From Gemmatimonadota bacterium (GTDB lineage: Bacteria; Gemmatimonadota; Gemmatimonadetes; Gemmatimonadales; Gemmatimonadaceae), in assembly GCA_028287305.1 (NCBI GenBank), contig JAQBPX010000021.1, positions 1 through 64,000 of the forward strand: 64,000 nucleotides of DNA, given 5' to 3'. Below, in pieces: positions 42,083-51,902 of this stretch; position 1 is the first letter of the stretch, and every line of letters starts with the position of its first letter. A program made the position numbers and the translations under genes. The notes beneath the pieces were generated by a model that saw nothing but the letters and a program-made list of their open reading frames with translations, was not told the DNA's origin and made no database searches.

Positions 42083-43810
42083 TTATGCGGGGCGAAAGTC
42101 TGCGAGCCGCGCCTGGAGGCGCGACTGACCATTCCACTCGTCGCGCTCGAGGCGGAAGGCGATGTCGTAGTGCCGGTCCACCGTGAGTTCGCGCGCGCGC
42201 GGCGCCATCCCCCAGGCGAGCGCCATGAGCGGGCCCTGCGACTCGCGGTGGAAGGCGAGTCGCAGTCCGTCCTTGCCGACCGCCTTCGGCGGCGCATGCA
42301 GCATGACGTTGCGCGCCATCAGCACGGGCGACGGGTTGCCGAGTCCGCACGGCTCGAGATGTCGCAGCATGGCTTCGAGGTCCTCGGTGACCTCCTCGAG
42401 GTCGACCTCGAGGTCCACGCGCAGCTCCGGCACCAGGTCGCTGGGCGTGAGCTTCGCGAGCGCGACCTCGTTGAAGCGCTGCGCGAACGCGGGCAGCTGC
42501 TCGCGCGCTACCGTGACGCCGGCGGCGGCGCGATGCCCGCCGTAGCGCAAGAGGAGGTCCTTGCACGCACCCAACCCGGAGTGCAGGTCGAATGCGCTGA
42601 TCGAGCGCCCGCTTCCCTTGCCCGTGTCTCCCTCGAGCGCGACGAGCACCGTGGGCCGGCCGAACTCCTCCACGATGCGGCTGGCGACGATGCCGATCAC
42701 GCCGGCGTGCCACCCCTCGCCGGCCAGCACCAGGCCGTACGTGTGCTCGAGGTCGAGCTCGTGCACCATGGCGCGCGCCTCCTCCAGCGTGGCGCGATCC
42801 ACGGCCTGCCGCCGCGCATTCAGCTCCTCGAGCTCGCGCGCGATCGTGTTCGCGGCGTTCTCGGTCTCGGCCATCAGCAGCTCGACGCCGCGCAACGCGT
42901 GACCCAGCCGGCCCACCGCGTTGAGCCGGGGCGCAAGGATGAACCCGACGCGACCCGCTGTGAGCGGCTTGCCTTCCAGTCCCGACGCGCGCACGAGCGC
43001 GCGGAGGCCGAGGTTGCGGGTCTCATTGAGGAGCTTGAGACCGTAGCGCGCGAGCACGCGATTCTCGCCACGCAGCGGCGCGATGTCCGCGATGGTGGCG
43101 AGCGCCACCAGGTCGAGCATCCCGAACACCGCGTTCTCGTTGCCGCCCAGGTGCCGGGTGAGCGCGAGCGCCAGCTTGAACGCGACGCCGACCGCCGCGA
43201 GGTCCTTGTCCTCCGAGGGACAGTCCGGGCGCCTGGGGTTGAGCACCGCGAACGCCGCCGGCAGCGCGCCCCCGGGCAGGTGATGGTCCGTGATGATCAC
43301 GTCGATGCCCGCGCCCTGCAGCTCGGCCACCGCCGCGTGCGCGCTGGTTCCGCAATCGGCCGTGAGCACCACCGTCGCGCCGTGTTCGCGCGCGGCGCGC
43401 ACGCCGGCGGCGCCCAGGTCGTAGCCATCCTCGAGCCGGCGCGGGATGAACGGGATGGCAGTGCCACCGAGCGCGCGGAGCGCCTTCACGCACAGCGTGG
43501 TGGAGCTCATGCCGTCGACGTCGTAATCGCCGTGGACGAGGATCGTCTCCTTCGCCGCGATGGCTCGCGCGAGTCGCTCCACCGCGCGGTCGAGATCCTT
43601 CAGCTGCGCCGGCTCATGGAGCTGGTCGAGGCGCGGGCGCAGGAACCGCCGCGCAGAGTCGGGCGCGCCATGGCCGCGCGCCGCGAGCAGGCGGCAGATC
43701 GGGAGCGGCAGGCTCAGCTCGGCGGCAAGCTGCGCGACGAGCGCTTCATCCGGCGCCTGCGGGGACAGCCATCGCGTGGGAGGACGCGAGGCGACTGCGG
43801 TAGCGATCAC
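42083..43810 (-). CDS. recJ: Single-stranded-DNA-specific exonuclease RecJ
   Basis: 575-residue 5'-3' exonuclease of the DHH family. VHGDYDVDGMSST (about 92-104), ADCGTSAHAAV, IITDHHLPGG (the DHH) and LGLRALVRASG segments, then DHHA1 with GEGWHAGVIGIVASRI and GGHRAAAGVTV are canonical, ending in an OB-like domain. The start is GTG 43810, 6 bases from TAGCTT. It heads the cluster that runs to rsmA. Confidence 0.96.
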   Translation of the reverse strand: MIATAVASRPPTRWLSPQAPDEALVAQLAAELSLPLPICRLLAARGHGAPDSARRFLRPRLDQLHEPAQLKDLDRAVERLARAIAAKETILVHGDYDVDGMSSTTLCVKALRALGGTAIPFIPRRLEDGYDLGAAGVRAAREHGATVVLTADCGTSAHAAVAELQGAGIDVIITDHHLPGGALPAAFAVLNPRRPDCPSEDKDLAAVGVAFKLALALTRHLGGNENAVFGMLDLVALATIADIAPLRGENRVLARYGLKLLNETRNLGLRALVRASGLEGKPLTAGRVGFILAPRLNAVGRLGHALRGVELLMAETENAANTIARELEELNARRQAVDRATLEEARAMVHELDLEHTYGLVLAGEGWHAGVIGIVASRIVEEFGRPTVLVALEGDTGKGSGRSISAFDLHSGLGACKDLLLRYGGHRAAAGVTVAREQLPAFAQRFNEVALAKLTPSDLVPELRVDLEVDLEEVTEDLEAMLRHLEPCGLGNPSPVLMARNVMLHAPPKAVGKDGLRLAFHRESQGPLMALAWGMAPRARELTVDRHYDIAFRLERDEWNGQSRLQARLADFRPA

Positions 43811-43816
43811 CCGAGC

Positions 43817-43822
43817 AAGCTA
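43817..43822 (-). promoter_or_regulatory. Putative -10 box (TAGCTT) of the recJ-rsmA operon
   Basis: Minus-strand TAGCTT lies 6 bases before the recJ GTG, suggesting a leaderless message. Confidence 0.45.
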
Positions 43823-43848
43823 TCGGGCGCCCGGGTGGGCTACAAGCA

Positions 43849-44553
43849 TCATTCCCCCGCGTAGAGGAGCACTCCGCACCCTTCGCAGATGTCGGTGGCG
43901 CCGCCGGTGATCATCGCGGTGCGTCGCTGCACCGGAATGGCGGTGTCGCAACGGCTGCAGCTGGTGCCGCGCAGCGGGAACAGCGCGCGCTCGCGGCGCT
44001 TGCTGCTGATGCGGTCGTAGCGCTGCAGCAGCGTGCGGGTGATCCCCTTCGCCTTCTCCTCGCGGCGGGCGCGCACCTCCTTCATCTCGAAGTCGATCGC
44101 GATGCGATCGGAGTCGAGCGCCGAGCGTGCCTCCTGCTGGCGCGCATCCACGTCGTCCACCGCGGCCTGCTTTTCATCCGCCACGCGGCGCAGCTCGCGA
44201 AGGCGGGACTGGATGGAGCCGACCTCGCGCTCGTCCTCCACCATCATCCGGGTGGCCTGGTCGAGCTGGGCCTGCGCCGCCGTCGCTTCGCGCGGTGAGG
44301 TCACGTTGTTCAGCGCCTGCTCGTTGCGTTCCTTGAGCGTGCGATGCTGCGCGACACGCGTCTCGACCTCGCGCTGCCGCTTCTCCTCGGTGAGCACGGC
44401 CTTCTGCACCTCGGCGCGCTCCCCCTCGGCGCGATCCCGCTCGCGCTGGAGGACGGCGATGCGGGGCTCGAGCGCCGCGAGGCGGTCCTCGAGGGCGTGG
44501 ATGACCACGTCTTCTTCCTGCACGGCCAACAGCGCGGAAACGTCCGGATGCAC
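43849..44553 (-). CDS. C4-type zinc-ribbon coiled-coil protein
   Basis: 234 residues: one long antiparallel coiled coil (about 10-180) and a C-terminal zinc ribbon with CSRCDTAIPVQRR and ICEGCGVLLY, giving two CxxC pairs. This is a widespread bacterial family of unknown biochemical role. Start GTG 44553 has GGAGGG about 7 bases before it. TAATTT lies just ahead of that, so it may have its own promoter at the end of dnaG (19-base gap). Confidence 0.88.
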   Translation of the reverse strand: MHPDVSALLAVQEEDVVIHALEDRLAALEPRIAVLQRERDRAEGERAEVQKAVLTEEKRQREVETRVAQHRTLKERNEQALNNVTSPREATAAQAQLDQATRMMVEDEREVGSIQSRLRELRRVADEKQAAVDDVDARQQEARSALDSDRIAIDFEMKEVRARREEKAKGITRTLLQRYDRISSKRRERALFPLRGTSCSRCDTAIPVQRRTAMITGGATDICEGCGVLLYAGE

Positions 44554-44572
44554 GATCTACCCTCCAGCAAAA

Positions 44573-46414
44573 TTAAGGTCGGGAACTGCCGAAAGCCTTC
44601 CACCGCGGCGCATCGAGCAACCGCAGCTCCTTCGCCATCGCATTCTTGCGCGTGAGCAGCGAGTCCTGCTCCGCGGGCTGGGCGGCCGCGAGTTGCTGGT
44701 CGAGCTCCTGCAACTGCTCGTCCAGCGAGCGGGCCTTGAGCGCGGCCAGGCTGCGCTCCACGCCCAGGTCGGCCACGTCCAGTCCGCCGGGCTCGTCGAG
44801 CAGCCCTTGCAGAACGATAACCGTCTCCTCGTCCAAAACGGCGGCCAGCTCGTCATTCGTGGCCTCGCCGCCGCTGGAGAGCAGCTCGGCGAAGATGGCC
44901 GCGAAGTGAGGCTCCCGGAAGGTATCGTCCCCGATGCGCTCAGCGATGCGCTCCACGTACTGCCGCAGGTGCAGGGCCACGCGCACCAGTTCGCGCTCGG
45001 CCGAGTGCGCCCGCACCGCATAGCGGGTGCGGCGGTCGCCGCCCTTTCGCGCTCGCGGCTCGTGCGGCGCCTCGCCCGGATGCGGCGCGGCCTCCGCCGC
45101 AGCGGCCTCGCGCCCACCTCGGCCCCGCTTCGGCGCCGCCAGCATTTCGCGCTCGAGAATCTCGCGACCCACGCCGACCACTTCCGCCGCTCGGGAAAGG
45201 TAGATGTCGCGCGTAAGCGCATCCTGCGTGAGCCGGATGGTGGGCAGCAGGCGGTCCAGCGCCTGCCGCTTGCGGCGCAAGTCGGAGAACCACCCGCCGC
45301 GCTCGAGGATCTGCACCTTGCGCTCGAAGACATCGATCGCGCCGGCGAGGAGCTTCTCGAGCCCCGCGGAGCCATGGCGTCGCACGAAGGAGTCGGGATC
45401 CTCTCCCTCGGGCAGCGTGGCGACCTGCACGGCGGCGCCCTGCGCCAGCAGCGCATCGCCGGCGCGAAAGGTGGCCTTCAACCCCGCCATGTCCGAGTCG
45501 TAAAGCAGGAATACGTTCTTCGTGTAGCGCAGCAGCAGCGCACCTTGCTCCTCGGTGAGCGCGGTGCCGAGCGGCGCGACCACCGTCTCCACCCCGGCGA
45601 GCGCGATGCGCACGCAGTCGAAGTAGCCCTCGACGACGAGCACGCGGTCTTCGCGGCGAATCTCGTTGCGCGCGGTGTCGAGCCCATAGAGCGTCTTCCC
45701 CTTCGAGAAGAGGGGCGTCTCGGGCGAGTTGAGGTACTTGGGCTCACCCACTCCGATCACCCTCCCGCCGAACGCAATCACGCGCCCCTGGATGTCGCGA
45801 ATCGGGAACATGAGGCGTCCCCGAAAGCGCGTGCGCGGCTCGGTCTCCCCTTCTCGCAGCACGAGCAGCCCGACTTCCAGCTGCCGCTTGTCGGTGAAGC
45901 CGAGCGTGGTGAGGTAGCCGCGCAGCGCCGCGCCGTCCCGCGGCGAGAATCCGAGCGCGAACTTGGCGGCCTCCTCCTGCGTGATGCCACGGCTCGCGAG
46001 GTACTCGCGCGCGGGCTCACCGCCCTTCTCGTCCCAGAGCTGCTTCTGGAAGTACTCGGCGGCGGCGGCGTTGACTTCCCACATCGGCTCGCGAGGATCG
46101 GGCCCCTCGCGATCGTTCCGCTTGATCTCCCGGATCTCGATGCCCACGCGCTCCGCCACCATGCGTACCGCGCTCGGCCAGTCCACGCCGAGCCGCTTCT
46201 GCAGGAAGGAGAAGACGTCACCGCCCTCGTGGCAGACGAAGCAGTAGTAGATGCCGCGCTTCGGGGAGACGGAGAAGTTGCGGTGCGTGCCCTGGTGAAA
46301 GGGACAGGGCGCCCGGTAGTCGGTGCCGGTGCGGCGCAGCTCGACGTACTCACCGATGATAACGACGATGTCCGCCGCCTCGCGCACGCGCTCGACCTGC
46401 TCGTCGGGGATCAT
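44573..46414 (-). CDS. dnaG: DNA primase
   Basis: 613 residues. The CHC2 zinc finger (Cys 37, His 40, Cys 58, Cys 61 in CPFH ... CFVC), the polymerase-domain segments FALGFSPRDG and RFRGRLMFPIRD with IAFGGRV, and the TOPRIM domain (LVVEGYFDCV and LLYDSDMAG) are all present. The C-terminal helical domain contacts DnaB. It opens a transcription unit divergent from the MBOAT gene; no -10 is apparent within 10 bases of the ATG. Confidence 0.97.
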   Translation of the reverse strand: MIPDEQVERVREAADIVVIIGEYVELRRTGTDYRAPCPFHQGTHRNFSVSPKRGIYYCFVCHEGGDVFSFLQKRLGVDWPSAVRMVAERVGIEIREIKRNDREGPDPREPMWEVNAAAAEYFQKQLWDEKGGEPAREYLASRGITQEEAAKFALGFSPRDGAALRGYLTTLGFTDKRQLEVGLLVLREGETEPRTRFRGRLMFPIRDIQGRVIAFGGRVIGVGEPKYLNSPETPLFSKGKTLYGLDTARNEIRREDRVLVVEGYFDCVRIALAGVETVVAPLGTALTEEQGALLLRYTKNVFLLYDSDMAGLKATFRAGDALLAQGAAVQVATLPEGEDPDSFVRRHGSAGLEKLLAGAIDVFERKVQILERGGWFSDLRRKRQALDRLLPTIRLTQDALTRDIYLSRAAEVVGVGREILEREMLAAPKRGRGGREAAAAEAAPHPGEAPHEPRARKGGDRRTRYAVRAHSAERELVRVALHLRQYVERIAERIGDDTFREPHFAAIFAELLSSGGEATNDELAAVLDEETVIVLQGLLDEPGGLDVADLGVERSLAALKARSLDEQLQELDQQLAAAQPAEQDSLLTRKNAMAKELRLLDAPRWKAFGSSRP

Positions 46415-46537
46415 TGCTGGAATGGACGCGAGCGAATCGACGCCCCGGTGTGACGCCCTCCTGTGGAGGGTGGCGCGAACACTGCAGTGGCGCGTGCGGC
46501 TGAGGCCGATTCGCCCAGCACATCACTTCCGTTCACG

Positions 46538-48001
46538 ATGCTCTTCAACTCGGTCAGCTTTCTCCTCTTCTTCCCGCTCGTCACGGGGATCTACTTCCTG
46601 TCGCCCCAGCGACTGCGGACGCCGGTCGTGCTGCTGGCGAGCTGTGCGTTCTACATGGCCTTCGTACCAGTCTACATCCTGATCCTTGGCTTCACCATAA
46701 TCGTAGACTTTGCCGCCGGCATCTGGATCGAGGAACGGACCGGGGCTGCACGAAAAGTAGCACTCGTGGCCAGCCTGGTCGCCAACATCGGCGTCCTGGC
46801 AGTCTTCAAGTACTACGGATTCGCCACCGGCAACGTGAGCACCCTTGCCGCGCTCCTCGGCCGGCAGGTGGCCTTCCCGCCCCTCGCGATCCTCCTCCCG
46901 ATCGGCCTTTCGTTTCACACGTTCCAGGCGATGAGCTACACCATCGAGGTGTATCGCCGTCGCCAGCGCGCGGAGCGGGATTTCCTGACGTATGCGCTCT
47001 ACGTGATGTTCTATCCGCAGCTCGTGGCGGGCCCGATCGAGCGCCCGCAGAACCTGCTGCACCAGTTCCGGGACACGCACGAGTTCAACTACGCACGCGT
47101 GGTCGCGGGACTTCGTCGCATGGCGATCGGCATGTTCAAGAAGGTGGTCGTTGCCGACACCATCGCCGTCCAGGTGGACGCCGTCTACGATCACCTGGCG
47201 GGGCAAACCGGCCTGCCACTCGTGGTGGCCACGGTGCTGTTCGCCTTCCAGATCTACTACGACTTTTCCGGCTATAGCGACATCGCGCTGGGCAGCGCCC
47301 AGGTGATGGGATTCGACCTGATGGAGAACTTTCGGACGCCGTATTTCTCCCGCTCCGTCGGCGAGTTCTGGCGACGCTGGCACATCTCGCTGTCGACCTG
47401 GTTCAAGGACTACCTCTACATCCCGCTCGGCGGAAGCCGTGGGACGTGGGCTCGCCGGGCGACGAACATCATGATCGTCTTCCTGGTGAGTGGGCTCTGG
47501 CACGGCGCGAGCTGGGCGTTCGTGGTGTGGGGCGCGCTGCACGGGACCTACCTGGTTGTCGGGAGCGCCACCGCTTCCCTCCGGGCGCGGATGCGCGACC
47601 GCTCTCCGCTCGGGCCAGCCGCGCAGCGCGTGCTCTCCACGCTCTGCACCTTCGCGCTGGTGGACCTGGCCTGGGTGTTCTTTCGCGCCCGGACGGTGAG
47701 TGACGGCTGGTACGTGCTGTCGCGCATGCCCGTCGGACTCGCGGGGGACCTGGGTCGGTTCCTGTCCGGCTCGCCCGTCTACGGGCTCGTCCGATCCTCC
47801 CTCGCCGCGGCGGTGCTGCTGCTGGTGGCCGTGACGCTCGTCGAGCGACAGGCGATCGAGAAGCGAGGCGTGCGGGAGGGAACGCTGATCGCGCGGTTTC
47901 CCGCACCGCTGCGCCTCGCAGCCTATGCGATCCTGATATACGCCTGCGTGCTGGTTGGCGCGGGAGGCGCGCGCCAGCAATTCATCTACTTCCAGTTCTA
48001 G
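46538..48001 (+). CDS. MBOAT-family membrane O-acyltransferase (AlgI/PatA type)
   Basis: 487-residue polytopic membrane protein with about 10-12 hydrophobic helices. MLFNSVSFLLFFPLVTGIYF at the N-terminus, PIGLSFHTFQAMSY, MFYPQLVAGPIERP, FSGYSDIALGSA, FWRRWHISLSTWFKDYLYIP and SGLWHGASWAFVVWG (catalytic His) are the AlgI/PatA/DltB signatures. It probably moves acetyl groups across the membrane for modification of a surface polysaccharide or peptidoglycan. The SGNH-like partner starts 1 base after its stop. The pair is isolated on the plus strand. Confidence 0.95.
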   Translation: MLFNSVSFLLFFPLVTGIYFLSPQRLRTPVVLLASCAFYMAFVPVYILILGFTIIVDFAAGIWIEERTGAARKVALVASLVANIGVLAVFKYYGFATGNVSTLAALLGRQVAFPPLAILLPIGLSFHTFQAMSYTIEVYRRRQRAERDFLTYALYVMFYPQLVAGPIERPQNLLHQFRDTHEFNYARVVAGLRRMAIGMFKKVVVADTIAVQVDAVYDHLAGQTGLPLVVATVLFAFQIYYDFSGYSDIALGSAQVMGFDLMENFRTPYFSRSVGEFWRRWHISLSTWFKDYLYIPLGGSRGTWARRATNIMIVFLVSGLWHGASWAFVVWGALHGTYLVVGSATASLRARMRDRSPLGPAAQRVLSTLCTFALVDLAWVFFRARTVSDGWYVLSRMPVGLAGDLGRFLSGSPVYGLVRSSLAAAVLLLVAVTLVERQAIEKRGVREGTLIARFPAPLRLAAYAILIYACVLVGAGGARQQFIYFQF

Positions 48002-48002
48002 C

Positions 48003-49031
48003 ATGCGCCGCGACATTCGACGGCTGCTCACGCGGTGCGCCGCACTCGCAGCGCCCCTGGTTGTCCTGCTCGGCGCCTACCTGGTCCAGGATCCCTTCCT
48101 GGTCCTGCGAGACCATGCGCCGTACGAACGCGGCTGGAGCGTTCCAGTCAATCGCGATCACGTCTCCACGGACATCTACCTCAGCGCGCCGGCGCGCGAG
48201 TACAACGCCTTCATCTTCGGCAACTCTCGCACACAGGCGATTCACGCCGCCGACTGGTCGGCGTACCTGCCGGCGGACGCCAGGCCATACCACTTCGACG
48301 CGTCGTTCGAGTCCCTGTTCGGGATCGCGAGCAAGCTGGAGAGCATCGAGGCGCGAGGCGACGTCGTACGCGACGCACTGATCCTCGTGGACTCCACGCT
48401 GCTCGCGCGCGAGGACAACGTGCAATCGCCGCTCTTCATCAAGGACTGGCGCATCTCGGGCCAGCGCTGGGTCGCCTACCAGCTGGTCTTCTTCGAAGCC
48501 TACCTCGCGAACGGCTACTTCCTGAAGTACTGGATCCACCAGGCCACCGGCCGCACCGCAGGGTGGATGGGAGGTGTCTTCGAGACCCATTCGTTCCGGC
48601 ACCTGCCGGCCAGCAATGACCTGCTGTACACCTCGCAGGAGCTGGCGATCGCGCAGGACTCCGCGCGCTACTTCGCCGATCGCAATCGCTTCCCGGCGCG
48701 CGGGCCGGCGGCAGGGCGCCCCGTACGGCCCGTGATTCACGAGTCGCAGCGCGCGCTCCTCCGCTCGATCGCGACGATGCTCGCCCGGCACTCCTCGCGC
48801 TACGTCGTCGTGGTTCCCCCGGGATACGACGAGCGACCGCTGGCGCCAGAGGACATGCAGGCATTGCGCGAGATCTTTGGACCGGCTCGCGTGCGGGACT
48901 TCGCCGGTATCAACGCCCTGACCAGCAGCGAGGGCGGCTACTACGAGGCGTCGCACTTCCGGCCGGCCATCGCCCGGCAAATGCTGCGCGAGCTCTACGC
49001 CGGAGCGAGCGTCACAGCTCCACCACCGTAA
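48003..49031 (+). CDS. SGNH-like membrane-anchored O-acetyl transfer partner
   Basis: 342 residues with an N-terminal signal anchor (about 8-28) and a periplasmic domain. IFGNSRTQAI (Ser about 75) looks like block I of an SGNH hydrolase fold and YYEASHFRPAIA near the C-terminus like the block V His. Proteins of this type (AlgJ/AlgX, DltD, PatB-like) finish the acyl transfer begun by an MBOAT protein. The acceptor is unknown. The last 20 bases overlap mutS2 on the other strand. Confidence 0.8.
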   Translation: MRRDIRRLLTRCAALAAPLVVLLGAYLVQDPFLVLRDHAPYERGWSVPVNRDHVSTDIYLSAPAREYNAFIFGNSRTQAIHAADWSAYLPADARPYHFDASFESLFGIASKLESIEARGDVVRDALILVDSTLLAREDNVQSPLFIKDWRISGQRWVAYQLVFFEAYLANGYFLKYWIHQATGRTAGWMGGVFETHSFRHLPASNDLLYTSQELAIAQDSARYFADRNRFPARGPAAGRPVRPVIHESQRALLRSIATMLARHSSRYVVVVPPGYDERPLAPEDMQALREIFGPARVRDFAGINALTSSEGGYYEASHFRPAIARQMLRELYAGASVTAPPP

Positions 49032-51411
49032 CGCCGGCGCCGCCCTCGTTCCACGCGCCGATGCGGAACGCCTTCACGCGGGACTCCTTCTGGAGCATCT
49101 CGGTGACGCGCGCGCGGAGTGCGCCGGTCCCCTTGCCATGGATGATACGCAACGACTTGAGGTCAGCGCGAATGGCGGAGTCCAGCGACTGCATCACCTC
49201 CTGCTCCACCTCGTCGGCGCGCAGCCCGCGCACGTCGATCTCGGTCTGCACGTGCACGTCGGGAATCTCACCGCTCCAGGCGACCGCGGGCTCCGGCGTG
49301 TGGTCGCGGCGGTTGAGCGACTTGAGCGGGACCGTGAGCTTGAGCGACCCCACGGTGACCACGGCCTCCTTGCCGCGCATCTCGATCACGCGACCCAGCT
49401 TGCCGCCCAGGGTGGTGACGTCCACCCAGTCGCCGAGCTCCGGGCGTCCGGGCGGGCGCGCTGCCGCGGGGCGCGAGCCCGTTGCCGCGCGCCGCTCGGC
49501 CTTCGTCTCCTCGGCGTCCAGGCGATCGAGCACCGCTCCCTGCTTCGCGGCGAGCTCCTCCACCTTCCGCCGCGCCTCGCGCGCGGCTTCGTCCACCGCG
49601 TCGCCGCTGGCCTTCTGCAGCCCGCGCACGGTGCGCTCGATCTCCTGGCGCGCGTCGAGCAGGTAGCGCCGCGCCTCCTGACGAGACTGCTTCTCCACGG
49701 TGCGCTCTCGCTCGCGCACGTTCGTCTCGCGCCGCGCGAGGGTCGCGATGCGATCGCGCGCGTCGGCAAGGATGCGCTCCGCCTCTGCCTCGCGCTCCAC
49801 GAGCTCCCCTTCCTTGCGCTCGAGCTGCTCGATGAGCGCCGCCATGTCGCGCTCCTGCTGCGGCATGCGTTCCTCGGCGCGCGCCACGATGTGCGCGGGG
49901 AGGTCGAGCCGGCGTGCGATGCTGATGCCGTACGAGCGTCCGGGAATGCCCTTGATCAGCTTGTACGTGGGGGCGAGCGCCACCGCGTCGAATTGCAGCG
50001 ACGCGTTGATCACCTCGGGCACCTGCGATGCGAGCTCCTTGAGCGTGCCGAGATGCGTGGTGGCAATGGTGGTGGTGCCGCGCGCCGAGAGCTCCTCCAG
50101 GATTGCCCAGCCGAGCGCCGCGCCTTCCTGCGGGTCCGTGCCGGACCCGAGCTCGTCGATGAGCACGAGTGAATCGGCCGTGGAAAGGCGCAGGATCTCC
50201 GCGAGGTTCTTGAGGTGCGCACTGAAGGTCGAGAGCGACGCCTCGATGGACTGTTCGTCCCCGACGTCCGCGTAGAAGTCATCGAAGATGGCGAGGCGGC
50301 TCTCCGGGCCCACGGGCGAGGGAATCCCCGCCTGCACGAGCGCCGACATCAGGCCGACCGCCTTGAGCAGCACCGTCTTGCCGCCGGTGTTCGGGCCGCT
50401 GACCAGCAGCGTGCGCTCCGCGGCGAACATCTCGAGGTCGAAGGAAACCACGTCGCGCCCCTGCGCGAGGAGCAGTGGGTGGCGGCCGCTGTCGATGCGG
50501 AAGCCGTCGCGGGCACTCGACATGGGCGGCGACGCGCAGGCGAAGTCGCGCGCGAAACGCGCGCGCGCGTACAGCGAGTCGAGCTCGGCCAACACATCGA
50601 GGGCTTCCAATAGCTGCTCACGAAGAGGCCGTAGCCTCTCCGTGAGCTCGAGCAGTATGCGCTGCACCTCCTCGTGCTCGTCGGACTCCAGCTCGCGAAT
50701 GCGGTTGCCGAACTCCACGGCTGCCGGCGGCTCGACGAAGAGCGTGGCGCCGCTCGCGGAGGAATCGTGCACGATGCCGCCCACGGAGGCGCGGCCGTCG
50801 CGACGCACGGGAATCACGTAGCGGCCGTTGCGCACGGTGACGGAGGCGTCGTTCACGCGGTGATGCGACTCGAGGCGACCGACGATGCGCTCGAGCAGCG
50901 CGATCAACTCTCCCTGCGACGAGCGCAGCTCGCGGCGGATGCGGCGCAGCGCGGAGGACGCGTCGTCCTTCACCAGCCCTTCCTCGGAGATCGCGCGCTC
51001 GATGGAGTCCTCTGCGTCCTTGGCGGCGATCAGTCGGGCGGCGAAGGGCGCGAGCACGGCGCGCACCACGAGCGGCTTCTTCTCGTCGCGCAGCGCATCG
51101 CGCGTGCGTCGCGACGAGCGAAGGAGCACGCCACCGTTGAGCAGTTCCTCGCCTGACCATGACGTGCCCGGCACCCGCAGCCGCACGAGCGGCGCCGAGA
51201 GGTCCGGCACGGGCTCGGGATGCCAGGGCGAGTCGCCGGTGATGATGGCTCGCACGGCGGCGACGCGTGCATGCTCCTGCTCGAGCCAGGGCAGCTCCGA
51301 CCGGGGCTGCAACGAGCGCACGCGCTGCGCGCCCGGTGACGACGTGGCACGCTCCGCCACGAGGGCGAGGACGCGCGGAAACTCGAGAACGGCGAGGGCG
51401 TGGCTATTCAC
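49012..51411 (-). CDS. mutS2: Endonuclease MutS2
   Basis: 799 residues. MutS core and clamp helices, Walker A GPNTGGKT (about 339-346), Walker B LVLIDELGSGTDP (about 415-427), TTHLGTLKELA, a long coiled coil (about 500-630), a KOW-like segment (LGDWVDVTTLGGKLG) and a C-terminal Smr domain (DVRGLRADEVEQEV and IIHGKGTGALR). Smr is the nicking/endonuclease part. In other bacteria MutS2 limits recombination or rescues collided ribosomes. Last gene of the hrcA-mutS2 operon. Confidence 0.96.
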   Translation of the reverse strand: MNSHALAVLEFPRVLALVAERATSSPGAQRVRSLQPRSELPWLEQEHARVAAVRAIITGDSPWHPEPVPDLSAPLVRLRVPGTSWSGEELLNGGVLLRSSRRTRDALRDEKKPLVVRAVLAPFAARLIAAKDAEDSIERAISEEGLVKDDASSALRRIRRELRSSQGELIALLERIVGRLESHHRVNDASVTVRNGRYVIPVRRDGRASVGGIVHDSSASGATLFVEPPAAVEFGNRIRELESDEHEEVQRILLELTERLRPLREQLLEALDVLAELDSLYARARFARDFACASPPMSSARDGFRIDSGRHPLLLAQGRDVVSFDLEMFAAERTLLVSGPNTGGKTVLLKAVGLMSALVQAGIPSPVGPESRLAIFDDFYADVGDEQSIEASLSTFSAHLKNLAEILRLSTADSLVLIDELGSGTDPQEGAALGWAILEELSARGTTTIATTHLGTLKELASQVPEVINASLQFDAVALAPTYKLIKGIPGRSYGISIARRLDLPAHIVARAEERMPQQERDMAALIEQLERKEGELVEREAEAERILADARDRIATLARRETNVRERERTVEKQSRQEARRYLLDARQEIERTVRGLQKASGDAVDEAAREARRKVEELAAKQGAVLDRLDAEETKAERRAATGSRPAAARPPGRPELGDWVDVTTLGGKLGRVIEMRGKEAVVTVGSLKLTVPLKSLNRRDHTPEPAVAWSGEIPDVHVQTEIDVRGLRADEVEQEVMQSLDSAIRADLKSLRIIHGKGTGALRARVTEMLQKESRVKAFRIGAWNEGGAGVTVVEL

Positions 51412-51420
51412 GGCCCACCG

Positions 51421-51864
51421 TCAGGCGTGCTTCGCCAGTTCCTCGCGTACGATGGTGCTGATGACGTTGCCGTCCGCCTTCCCCTTGAACTGCGGCATCA
51501 CCTTGCCCATCACGGCGCCCTGGTTGCCGGCGCCCCCCGCGATCGCGGCCTGCACGGCCGCGCGAATCTCGTCCGCGCCGGGAGCGGCCGGCAGGTACTT
51601 CTCGAGCAGGGCGACTTCCACGCGCTCGCGGTCCGCCAGCTCCTTGCGATCGCCCTTGTCGAACATCTCGATCGACTCGCGGCGGCGCTTGATGCCGCGA
51701 CGCAGCACCTCCACCACGTCCTCGTCGGTGAGGTCGCGCTGGAGCTCGATCTTCCTGTTCTTCGTGTCGGAGAGGATCGTGCTGACGAGCAGCGTCGCGG
51801 GCTTGTCCTGTGCCTTGCGGGCCGTCACGAGGTCGCCCTGGAGGCGATTGAGCAGTTCGGACAT
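51421..51864 (-). CDS. GatB/YqeY domain protein
   Basis: 147 residues, all helical: LLNRLQGDLVTARKAQDK, LVSTILSDTKNRKIEL, LEKYLPAAPGADEIRAAV and GKVMPQFKGKADGNVIS match YqeY. The domain equals the C-terminal tRNA-contacting part of GatB; the free-standing protein has no firmly known role. TAGCTT lies 24 bases before its ATG, in the gap after the HIT gene. Confidence 0.93.
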   Translation of the reverse strand: MSELLNRLQGDLVTARKAQDKPATLLVSTILSDTKNRKIELQRDLTDEDVVEVLRRGIKRRRESIEMFDKGDRKELADRERVEVALLEKYLPAAPGADEIRAAVQAAIAGGAGNQGAVMGKVMPQFKGKADGNVISTIVREELAKHA

Positions 51865-51902
51865 CGGTTCTTCGTTGGAGAGTCCCGAAAGCTAGGCGGC
51901 GC

